From Oegoconia quadripuncta (taxonomy: Eukaryota > Arthropoda > Insecta > Lepidoptera > Autostichidae), in assembly GCA_949316235.1 (NCBI GenBank), contig OX438741.1, forward strand, positions 25,239,324 through 25,303,323: DNA of 64,000 bases, given 5' to 3'. Under the pieces are notes generated by a model that searched no databases, was not told where the DNA came from, and saw nothing but the letters and a program-made list of their open reading frames with translations. The position numbers were made by a program, and so were the translations under genes. Positions 11,096 to 20,628 of this stretch are shown one piece after another; the stretch's first letter is position 1; every line of letters begins with the position of its first letter.

Positions 11096-11458
11096 AAGTT
11101 GATGAAGACTGTGTTTATTAAGGCGCTGAATAGAGCCAATGACCTTGAGCAATGGATACGCCCACTTAATGTTCGATAAAGCAGCGCTGCGTCTGCGACA
11201 CGGTCAATATGCGTACCGTCAGACGAGTCGACCTTACGGGAAACCTTCTTGCGAACTGAACTTTGAGTTAGAGCTCTCCTAAATGCAACAGGTGGCGCTG
11301 TTCGCGAAATAAAAAACAACACAAAATAATAATATAACAAGGATGATTTATTGAAATATAAATGTATAGGTATTCATAGAATGTTTTCAAAAATAAGTTT
11401 GGGACCAGAATGTTTCAGACACGGCGAAATAAATAAATAAAAAGTGTTATTTTTAAAC

Positions 11459-11708
11459 GACTTCAAAAAAGGAGTATGTACACCGATATCTCCGAGATTT
11501 GGCGGTTGATTCGAATGGTTCTTTTTGTAAATGAAAGGGGATACCGTCGAGTTGGTCCCATTGTAATTTCAGCGCAATCGGTCCAGTAGTTTTTGTGTAA
11601 TCATGGTAAATATCAGAATGGCATTACATATTTAGACGATTGCGTAGTTTTTACACAGGGAAACTAAGTAGATACAGTTTGGGTTTGTATGGAAAAAGTG
11701 TAGACTAG
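11459..11708. repeat. Diverged relative of the CGACTTCAAAAAAGGAG repeat
   Basis: Begins CGACTTCAAAAAAGGAGTAT and runs through AATTTCAGCGCAATCGGTCC. It shares its leading 17 bases with the tandem units that follow, so it is probably the same transposon family with a different body. Confidence 0.5.
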
Positions 11709-12917
11709 ATCGGTGTGATTATCAGCAATAAATATGACAAATCGAAGATCATCAGGTCGAGCTGGTACACCCGAACTGCCCATTTAACCTGTAGGAGCGA
11801 GAAGGTCGCCATCGCACAAAAATTATCATGGAGATAAGCAACCACGGATAATACTAATAACTTTTTTTAACCGACTTCAAAAAAGGAGGAGGTTCTGTAT
11901 TATTTATGTATGTACATCGATTAGTCCGAGATTTTTAAGCCGATTTACGTCGGTGTGATTATCAACAATAAATATGACAAATCGAAGATCATCAGGTCGA
12001 GCTGGTATACCCCAAGTGCCCACCTAACCTGTAGGAGCGAGAAGGTTCGCCATCGCACAAAAATTATCATGGAGATTAGCAACCACGGATAAATACTAAT
12101 AACTTTTTTTAACCGACTTCAAAAAAGGAGGAGGTTCTGTATTATTTATGTATGTACATCGATTAGACCGAGATTTTTAAGCCGATTTACGTCGGTGTGA
12201 TTATCAACAATAAATATGACAAATCGAAGATCATCAGGTCGAGCTGGTATACCCCAAGTGCCCACCTAACCTGTAGGAGCGAGAAGGTTCGCCATCGCAC
12301 AAAAATTATCATGGAGATTAGCAACCACGGATAATACTAATAACTTTTTTTAACCGACTTCAAAAAAGGAGGAGGTTCTGTATTATTTATGTATGTACAT
12401 CGATTAGTCCGAGATTTTTAAGCCGATTTACGTCGGTGTGATTATCAACAATAAATATGACAAATCGAAGATCATCAGGTCGAGCTGGTATACCCCAAGT
12501 GCCCACCTAACCTGTAGGAGCGAGAAGGTTCGCCATCGCACAAAAATTATCATGGAGATTAGCAACCACGGATAAATACTAATAACTTTTTTTAACCGAC
12601 TTCAAAAAAGGAGGAGGTTCTGTATTATTTATGTATGTACATCGATTAGTCCGAGATTTTTAAGCCGATTTACGTCGGTGTGATTATCAACAATAAATAT
12701 GACAAATCGAAGATCATCAGGTCGAGCTGGTATACCCCAAGTGCCCACCTAACCTGTAGGAGCGAGAAGGTTCGCCATCGCACAAAAATTATCATGGAGA
12801 TTAGCAACCACGGATAAATACTAATAACTTTTTTTAACCAACTTCAAAAAAGGAGGAGGTTCTGTAATCTTTATGTATGTACATCGATTAGTCCGACATT
12901 TTTAGGCCGATTTACGT
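11709..12917. repeat. Tandem array of five units of about 242 bp
   Basis: CGACTTC occurs at 11872, 12114, 12355 and 12597 (CAACTTC at 12839), giving spacings of 242, 241, 242 and 242. Each unit holds CGGTGTGATTATCAACAATA, GATCATCAGGTCGAGCTGG, TAGGAGCGAGAAGG and the AACCGACTTCAAAAAAGGAG string. The first unit is more diverged; units 2-5 differ by only a handful of bases. It abuts the Helitron-like ORF at 12912-13214. Confidence 0.9.
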
Positions 12918-13214
12918 GATTATAAGGCCGTGCCTGCGCTCACGCTGCTCAGCGGACTCCTCGGCAAGCCGATCGTGTATAAAACCGAGTCTATGCTCGT
13001 TCTGTTCTGGAGTTTCCTGGCGAATACGTGATTTAACGTAATCTTTCATAGCTACTAGACGTACTCGGCGAGCTTCGGGCGTCTCCTGGGAACGCGAAAT
13101 TGCGTTCCGTGAGGCATTTTTTTCAAGCCGTAGTACCCTTTCAGTTTCGGTTTCTTTTGACCGACAGTTCTTTAAACGAGCAGCACCTTTCGTAAGCCTG
13201 CCCATATTGGTCAA
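12912..13214 (-). pseudogene. Helitron-like protein, N-terminal fragment
   Basis: A 100-codon frame starting MTNMGRLTKG, made of about four 22-residue repeats of the pattern R-x-x-E-T-x-E-x-R-x-x-R-L: SKETETERVLRL, SQETPEARRVRL, RQETPEQNEHRL and EESAEQRERRHGL. Such repeats are typical of the N-terminal part of insect Helitron-encoded, PIF1-helicase-bearing proteins. The frame is cut off where the 242-bp tandem array begins, so replication-initiator and helicase domains are missing. Assignment to Helitrons is by pattern recognition. Confidence 0.5.
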
Positions 13215-13454
13215 TTAATATATTTTATTATTTTGTAATGTCTGACCAGACACTAAAAAGAATTAAATAAAAAAGGATTTAAAAAAAACGACTTCAAAAA
13301 TCCCGGAAAAAATAATTTAATTAAACTACTGCAATATTAATAACTGAAAAGTATGAAATAAAAAACCAGAGCAGAATGTTCTTTAGAGATAAATATACAC
13401 TATTATATATAATGAGAATACAATACAATTTATATGCTATACAATAATAGTTAG

Positions 13455-13600
13455 GTATAATGATCATTGAGTTCGTGGGGCACCCATTTGTCAAGCTTTT
13501 TTACCTTGCCAATTTGACGCAAATTGACCAATATTGTTTTGACGCTAACGTCGAAAGCTGCTGCTAATTCAGCCGTAAATTGTGTATCATCAGCTTTTTG
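13455..13600 (-). pseudogene. Mariner transposase helix-turn-helix fragment
   Basis: In one minus-strand frame, too short for an ORF caller, it reads AELAAAFDVSVKTI, then LRQIGKVKKLDKWVPHEL, then a stop (TAA). This is the second helix-turn-helix and linker of mariner transposases, ending in the conserved WVPHEL. The catalytic DDD/DDE domain is absent. It is fused at 13600/13601 to a Mutator-like fragment in another frame. Confidence 0.75.
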
Positions 13601-14016
13601 GAATAGCATCCATCAGCAATCACATCAATTATCGGTATACCGTTTTTCCTAAGGCTTCCTTCTGCTATCGCAAAATTTCTTTCTTTTTCCCCTGCTTTCT
13701 TCATAGTTTCTTGAGCAACCCTTTGCCAATTTCTGGACAGAACGTCATGTTGGGTTTGGTATTTTTTATTTGAAATAAGAGGTAGATTTATTGCCGTAGA
13801 AAACTCTTTCAAATGTGAATGACCACCACCAATAGATATTATGCCTGCTATGGCACAACTATTGACATCTAAGTAATCATCCTCCGGATAATCATTTTCT
13901 ATATGAAACTTTAAATTGCACATTCTACACACGAAAGTAAATTTAGAGATGAGCCTATCTTGTTTTTCGTTTATTAAATCGATAGTATTCAGATTACAGC
14001 CAAGAGGTCCGTTCAA
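13601..14016 (-). pseudogene. Mutator-like transposase fragment (Mutsu-type domain)
   Basis: About 139 codons on the minus strand with the string SCAIAGIISIGGGHSHLKEF, then HDVLSRNWQRVAQETM, then a lysine-glutamate-rich KKAGEKE and PIIDVIADGCYS. This order (C-A-x-x-G, GxGH, HxxVxxxW, AGxxE, DGxxS) is that of the Mutator-like Mutsu domain in insects. It has C-x2-C (CRMC) upstream. The homology stops at 13601, where mariner sequence begins in a shifted frame. Not functional. Confidence 0.65.
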
Positions 14017-15084
14017 ATTTCTTGCAATTTTTTATAAAAATGCGAGTTGGCTACAAACCGCCGACAGATGCAGATTTCTTATTCCGTATTCTGATCACTT
14101 GTAATCTGATAAGTCTGAAACAGAAAACTTTCGTTATTATTTTATTAGTTAATATTATATTTACCGACTACGGCCCATTATTATTATTATTTCGTCTTTG
14201 GCCTAAGTGTTTCTCAAAAAACAAGACAATAAGGCGGTCATCACGAACAAAATACTTTTTAGTCATATTTTCCGTAGTCAGGAATTAGTTTTTGTCTTTT
14301 ATTTCATATATTATATAGCGCATTTGACGTTAGTTTGACATTTAGTTGACCATTCAGGTTACTAAGCCATTAGTTAGTACATACCTCTTCATCTTTTTTT
14401 TTTCTGAACACCTTGTGCCTCAATGTCGTACCTGTCATTAAAAGATAATATTATTGAAACACTTCAGGAAAACTTTTTGAATAAAATCTGTTAACTTTAA
14501 TGTTTTATTTTTTATTTTTTTCGTAATAGGTACATCCTATACATACACTCTGCAACGTTTGTCGGGTTAATTTTGTTAGACCTTATATATTATGATGGCC
14601 GAATCTGTGATTTTCGTAAGTCTATGGTAATTCTCAATAGATTATTTTAGCGGTTGAAAGGAATTTATTTGTTTTTTTTTATATAATTTTTATTATATGT
14701 CCCATTGGCAATCATTTTATAAAAATCTCAAAGTTATGCTTTTGTTTTATGATGACCTTTACATATTTCTTTCGACAAGGTTTGTTTTTGGTCAAAAATA
14801 ACAATATTGCCTATTATCTATTTCAGAAATCCTAGATACTGGTAAAAATAATAATTTTACTCACTCTTGCAAAACAAGTCCGGTTGATGACTCTTCAGGG
14901 CCCAAATGATTTTTAGAACTGAAAATCAAAGAATTGTAGTACGTCAGCACCTAGGAATATATAATGAGTACACAGCCATGCACAAAAATGAAATTTTTGA
15001 TAAATATCACTTATACATGTAAAAAAAGATTACAGGATTTATTTAGACATACAATAAATAAAAGCAAATAAAATAAAAAAGACA
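14017..15084. other. AT-rich DNA, nothing recognised
   Basis: Short frames near 14022-14288 have no recognisable motif and probably reflect more of the decayed transposon cluster. Nothing else was identified. Confidence 0.4.
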
Positions 15085-15178
15085 AGAAAAGTACTGGGAT
15101 CGATCCAGCACGACGAAATTCAAGCGACAAACCCAAGTCGACTGAGCCAAACGTCTTGCATAAGCGGTGACGAAAAAA
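15085..15178 (-). repeat. tRNA-like SINE head
   Basis: On the minus strand a tRNA-like A box (GGCTCAGTCGACTTGG) is followed about 30 nt later by a B box (GGATCGATCCCAG) and a T-rich, A-rich end. It does not fold into a clean tRNA and is best read as a SINE head. Confidence 0.45.
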
Positions 15179-16267
15179 GGTACCTATACATCCCGTATCA
15201 GTAGACGCAACTACAAAATAGTGAAAACATAATTATGGTTGCGTTTTATAAATTTGGTGTTTCATGTACATACTTAATTAATTAAAAAGAGATATAATAT
15301 TTTATTATACTTACTTTACAACCTCCATCATGTGTTTCTGATTTCTTTTATATTGCCGTTTCTTCGGTTTTGTTTTTTTTTCGAGTCCATTTTCTATTAT
15401 TAACTTTACCAACTTATTTATTTACAACTGTGATTACCTACCTAATAAATAAAATTATTTACACACATACAAAATTTTACCCTAATTAAATAAACAAAAC
15501 AAGAAAAAGAAAGTCCTGAATATGAATATGAAAAAAAGTTCGAATATTTGGGAGAGCGTCTCAGCGCACAACACAGGTCCATCCAGCAACGCGCCTAAGC
15601 GATCACTGTCGCATTGAGTACGAGTAACAGAGAAAGCGTTACTTAGAATTATAGGGCGTAAGTGCAAATCACAAAATTAATTATTTCAATTAAAATAGAC
15701 GCATTATTGAAAATCTAAAACATGAATTTGTTTTAGTAACATATACGACACAATATTGTACAAAATATCATTTATGTTAGTGAATGCATATCTGAGAAAA
15801 ATAAGATTTCATGCATTTTTAGATGCTACTTTGCAATTAAATTCTATCGAGAGAAGATTGTGTAATTATGTTTTGAAAACATGAATCATGTCAGAAATAT
15901 GATCAATTTTACCTATAACTTTTTTTATAATGATACGAGCTATATGCTTTACAAAAAATGATAATCTTTCAACGCAATTGGCTGCTGTCAGCCTCTTAAA
16001 CATACAAAACTAAACATTTTAATTGCGAATCTCTTCCGTTTTTGAAATCGGTAATAAAATTTGAAACCCTCCGAGTCTCTCGAAACGAAAACGGCATCCA
16101 GATAAACCAATTGTGTTAAAAGCATATCTTCGAAACGGCTAAACAGATTTCTATTAAACATGATTGGGAACCATTCCGCAAATAGCAGCATTAGAAAATA
16201 AATAAACATCAACAAATCTGTTTTACAGACTTAGCTCTTTGAGACGGAAACCAGTTAAACACTAAAG
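15179..16267. other. AT-rich DNA, nothing recognised
   Basis: No gene or repeat recognised. Confidence 0.5.
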
Positions 16268-16325
16268 AGTTTAACTGAATGTAATATACAGAGGTAGACC
16301 TCTGTATATTACATTCAGTTAAACT
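16268..16325. repeat. Perfect 27-bp hairpin with 4-nt loop
   Basis: AGTTTAACTGAATGTAATAT + ACAGAGG, loop TAGA, then the exact reverse complement. No SINE or TIR signature surrounds it. Confidence 0.9.
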
Positions 16326-16668
16326 ATTTTAGAATAATATAGTACCTTGACCCATATAGATACTCGAGGTCTAATAGGGGGCCTTGACCGATATATAGAT
16401 ATTTGAGAGCTAATTTATCAAGTGGTCAGATAATGTATTATATAATGTATTATCAAATGTATTTTGCTGCTTGCTATTATCAAATGGCTTTGATTACTAA
16501 TACGTTTCTATTTTTTAGTTAGCCCATTTTCTTTTTTATGCACAATGGGTAGCATTTCACCTCAATTCACACGATGTTAAGGCACTTGTATTCATCTACC
16601 TAAATTTTAAACAATAAGAAACTATATAACATGTTTTGATAAACAATTTGTGTGTCAATTGTAGAAGA
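16326..16668. repeat. AT-rich DNA with a decayed SINE tail
   Basis: Around 16530-16585 TTTTTTATGCACAATGGGTA and CACGATGTTAAGGCACTTG resemble the minus-strand tail of the 330-bp SINE family, heavily diverged. Nothing else was seen. Confidence 0.4.
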
Positions 16669-16999
16669 AACCGCCTCCGTGGCCCAATGTAAACAATATT
16701 GGGTTTACGATTCGGAGGTCGTAGATTCGATCCCCAGCGGGGTACATGTTTAAGTACTCGGTTTGGTTGGTGGTAGGGCATTTTAAATGTCCGCCTAGCT
16801 AGCTACCACTATCTTATCTAAATCTGCCGCTAAGCAGCAATGTTAATAGCATTGTTGTGTTCCGGTTGTCAGAGATAAGATAGCTAGTCCTCCAAATGTG
16901 TTGGGGTTTCCGGGTCAGTACGCTTCCACCTTCGATCTCATCTTCACTTAACATCAGGTGTGATTGAGGTCAAGTACCAACCCGTTGTGCATAAAAAAA
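16669..16999 (+). repeat. About 330-bp tRNA-derived SINE, full-length plus copy
   Basis: Head AACCGCCTCCGTGGCCCAAT with B box AGATTCGATCCCC. The body has ATCTTATCTAAATCTGCCGC and GTCAGAGATAAGATAGCTAG; the tail is CATCTTCACTTAACATCAGG, GTGTGATTGAGGTC and an A run. Confidence 0.8.
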
Positions 17000-17524
17000 A
17001 GAAACTAGAACAAAATTAAAAGGCTGCTATGTAATGTTTTGATGCTACAATATCACAAGCAGACAGACACACAAACAGACAAAAGCTTTAAACCTCTAGC
17101 ACAGTATCGGGGTTTAATTAGAACTGCGCGTTCAGTAACCTAACCTACCATAAAGCAAAAAAGTTAATTAATTTCGACTCGGTGGGAGGATGACGTTTTC
17201 ATGAACATAAATAATTCTTGGCTTCCCTTATTTTTTGCCTGCAATCCGTTTGACATGAAAGGTGGTTTGTATTGTGGGTGCGCAAACAACAAAGAGCAGT
17301 CCACACGGCGGCGGCGCCGTCTTTTGTTCCTTTGACTGGCGTCCGAGGCTTCACCTACACTGCCGCATTTACTACTCTCGTTTATTTTTAATAGCTTACT
17401 TATAATAGTAATCAAAATAAAAATCATAACGAACTCTAGTAGCATCGTGGTTCTCGTGGAACAACGGTTTCGATTCCCAGGTTGAATTTGTTCAGTTATA
17501 GTTATCCGTTGACGTGTGAAGAAC
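17000..17524. other. Intergenic DNA, no supported gene
   Basis: A minus-strand frame of 132 codons (17164-17562) has a hydrophobic stretch and an arginine run but no recognised domain, and its start lies inside the adjacent SINE. I do not call it a gene. Confidence 0.4.
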
Positions 17525-17770
17525 TCGTTCACTATTCGTTTTTGATTGGCGAAGTTAAGCAACGTCAGACGCGGTCAGTCCAAATTCATATGAATGTTTG
17601 TCGAAGGTGACATGAACCTAAGCCGATGACTTAAAGGGCCGCTTGACATTGACTGTCAGATGACCTGACATAAATCCAATTCGCATTGGGCCTGCTCATT
17701 GTTGTCCTCTACTACGGAGAGGAGACTGTGCCCCTCTAGTCCCGATTAAGTAAGTTGGCTGATGTGACGT
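17525..17770 (+). repeat. Chimeric tRNA/5S-rRNA-derived SINE, copy 3 (degenerate)
   Basis: GATTGGCGAAGTTAAGCAAC and GACGCGGTCAGTCC match the 5S-like module of copies 1 and 2. The tail GAGAGGAGACTGTGCCC matches copy 2, with diverged sequence between. Confidence 0.55.
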
Positions 17771-19065
17771 GTGTGATTGGTGGTTTCATTAGTCTAAAGT
17801 TGGCTTGTTTGAAATTTTTGAACAATTTGATATTTTCTTCGTGTTCACCTTTATCGTTGAGATAACAATGATGTTACGTAGATATTCTTGATGCCAACAC
17901 ATCAGAGTGTAGAGATGAACTAGTCATGTGCCCACCGGTTCCTTTTTGACAATATCTACAGATTACTATCTGGTAATTCATCATTATTAGCCACAGAATG
18001 TCCACTTAATTGCTTCAAAAGTCAGTGGATTTGGGACGCTTTAGCTTTATACCGTCGTTGGATATGATGATAATGATCCTCGAACTACTTCTAAGAACCT
18101 GTCAAAGAATAGTAAAAACCTTGTGAGTGGATGCGTGATCTCCACGCGAGAACCTAACCCACTTCCAGATACCCTTGAAACTTGAAATTTGGCGTCCACC
18201 CAGGTAATAGAGTTTATGCAAAGGAAAACAACAGAATCGAGATGGAAAAAATGACTCTTTTTAGAGAACTGAAGATACTTAATAATAATTTGATACGAGC
18301 TTGAATTATAATTAGATTGTCCATTTAGATCTCAATTCTTTTGTCAGCGAAGTCGACAAACACGTATATTATGCTGAATATTGAACTTGGCTCCCATTTT
18401 CTCATTTATGCTTTTTATGGGATAAGAATTTACAAAAACGAAATTGAGTAACCTTAAATTAATTGTTCTTGTCGTCATATTTCCAAGGCTGTACGAAGTT
18501 TTTTATCCTTTTGAATAATTACCGTCATCTAAACTCATTTGGACGTTAATCATCACAGATTTTACGTACAAATATATGAACGTCATAATTAAAACGAAGT
18601 GTGATAGGTCGCAAGTTGACACAACACATTCGTTGCAAAGTACCCCCTAACTGGGGTTTCCTGGCATTCATCACTGTACCCGTACCTTCAATATTTAAAC
18701 AGGGGACTTCAAAAGCTTCTTTAATATAAAGCTGTTGATAAAACATTCATACGGGGGTAATGTAAATTAATTTACAAACTTCCGAAGAAAAATACCGGCT
18801 TGCGGATACAACAATTTAAATTTTCACATCAATGTGGGCATTTGTTTTGTTTAATTAAAAAGGTTTATGTGGTACAGACGTATCTGCTCGTATTATAACA
18901 TTGTGTGCGTCACAAGCCCAGTATAATCTTCTCAGATTAGATCCTACAACAAATCGCAAAGGTCTGAACTTGATACATATATTGAATAATACTTATTTTT
19001 GCTATATTATTTATTATTAATATAGCTAGCTTCACCTACGTGGAATTACTTTATCGTGGAGTAAT
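17771..19065. other. Intergenic DNA, nothing recognised
   Basis: No gene or identifiable repeat. Confidence 0.5.
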
Positions 19066-19460
19066 TATCATCATCATATCACCCACAGGACGTTCACTGC
19101 TGAACTTATGTTCCGCCATATACCCCTATATACCTATGCCTTCGCCATAGATTTCCACATCGACCGGTCGGTAGCGGCCTGCGTCCAACGACTTCCTGCG
19201 ACCTTCATCAGGTCGTCTGCCCACCTTGTGAGTGGACGTGCTTCGCTGCGCTTGCTGGTGCTTGGTATCCACTCGCGATCTTTAATGCCCCACCGGCCAT
19301 CAGTAATATGCCCTGCCCTCTGCCACTTCAACTTACTAATCCGCGGGCTATGTGGGTGAATTTCTTTCATCAACGGATTTCTTCATTTCTGTTCGATCAC
19401 GTAGAGCATTGCCTTCTTCATTGCTCGTTGCGTGAGCCTTTTAATTGAGCGATCGGTGAT
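19066..19460 (-). pseudogene. RTE-clade LINE, C-terminal end of ORF and 3' tail
   Basis: Minus strand: DRSIKRLTQRAMKKAML (19383-19460), then in another frame HSPRISKLKWQRAGHI, DGRWGIKDREWIPSTSKRSE and TRWADDLMKVAGSRWTQAA...W. This is the characteristic C-terminus of RTE-type reverse transcriptase proteins, here frameshifted. It ends in GTTCAGCAGTGAACGTCC and (ATG)n-like GATATGATGATG, the usual RTE 3' tail. Confidence 0.75.
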
Positions 19461-19712
19461 GGAATCTTTTACTGGTTTATAATGTATCCAAATCATCCAA
19501 GACATTTTCACCTGTGTACTAATTTCAGCCAAATCAGTCCAGTAGTTCCGTCGTGACAAATAAACTACTAAGTTCCGCATAAGTATTGTTGAATAGTAAT
19601 TGCACCTGAAAATACGATCATTCCTGAAAGATTACTTCCACATTAGATTACTAATCCTGATACTACGACGACACTTTAGTTCTTCAACAGATACGGTATA
19701 AATAAATATTCG

Positions 19713-19950
19713 TGGACATACACACAGCGCTATCTAGTTCCACACTAAGCACGAGGTTTTTATTATGGATACCTTATAGTTTATATACCTACTATATAAA
19801 TACATTTCTTTTGTGAATATATATGCACATTATAAGTGAATACAACGTCCGTCTTCATCATACAAACATGATAATATGGCCCAGCGGAAATCGAACCCGC
19901 GACCTTTTGATCTAGCAGTCCGGGTTCCTAACCACTACACCAAATAGGTC
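19713..19950. repeat. tRNA-derived SINE (as 2594-2872)
   Basis: CACACAGCGCTATCTAGTTC through AATCGAACCCGCGACC. Read on the minus strand the end has a tRNA-like A box (TGGTGTAGTGGTTAGGA) and B box (GGGTTCGATTTCC). It does not close a clean cloverleaf, so it is called a SINE, not a tRNA gene. Confidence 0.65.
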
Positions 19951-20325
19951 GTCAAAATATGTAATAATATACAGCGATACATATTAATTTTCAGAGGTAT
20001 TCAATTTAACAAGAGGTGATAACGTTAGACACAAGAACCCGTGATCCAAATATTGGCTTCATGAATGAATTTTGTCACAATTCTCTTAAATCATATGATT
20101 TCAATTAAATGCGCACAATAATGGTAGATAGAACAATTGCTTTGAATAGACACTTAGTGGACTCTAAAGGGACGGTTTATGAGACTAAGTATTTCGATTT
20201 GAGTAAATATACGGGTATTAATTAACCTGAGGACGATTTAGAATATTACTGTATATTACTCTGATTTCTCGGTAATTCTTCCATTTCTAATTCCTACGTT
20301 AATTTAACCACTTTTTGTAGTTAGT
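19951..20325. other. AT-rich DNA, nothing recognised
   Basis: No gene or identifiable repeat. Confidence 0.5.
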
Positions 20326-20400
20326 CGAAGGTCGCAGGAAGCCGCTGGATGCAGGTCGCTTCCAACTGGTCAGTCTGGAAAACTATGGAGGAGGCCTGAC
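20326..20400 (+). pseudogene. RTE-clade LINE fragment
   Basis: Plus-strand frame KVAGSRWMQVASNWSVW then KTMEEA, the extreme C-terminus of an RTE ORF, 5'-truncated within the VAGSRW motif. Confidence 0.6.
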
Positions 20401-20544
20401 ATTAATATGGTGATAACGAGTTGACTCTACATAGCGCCAACATTACATATTTAGTTCCTAAATAGGATATTTTAATTAGTATTCCTCCACTTTTCTTGCG
20501 TGTTATTATGTTAATAATATCAGAGTTTTATGGAGCCGTAGCTT

Positions 20545-20628
20545 TTTTTTATGCAGAACGGATTACTTACGGATACTTGACCTCAATCACATCTGATGTT
20601 AAGTGAAGATGAGGTTGAAGGTGGAAGC
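20545..20628 (-). repeat. 330-bp SINE, tail half, split by the LTR element
   Basis: TTTTTTTATGCAGAACGGAT through GATGTTAAGTGAAGATGAGG to GGTGGAAGC. It breaks at 20628, and the rest of the SINE resumes at 38098 with AAGCGTATTGACCCGGAAAC, so the two halves flank one insertion of about 17.5 kb. Confidence 0.9.

Noticed and set aside
11709..12917. CRISPR-like or regulatory direct-repeat array
   Set aside because: Unit length of about 242 bp without distinct spacers, in animal DNA; it is an ordinary tandem repeat of transposon origin.
17164..17562. 132-codon minus frame with a hydrophobic segment and an arginine run
   Set aside because: Overlaps a degenerate 5S-type SINE at its start, has no recognisable domain and no splice or promoter context.
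19869..19950. Possible tRNA gene on the minus strand
   Set aside because: A- and B-box-like motifs are present, but acceptor and anticodon stems do not pair properly and the sequence belongs to a dispersed SINE family.
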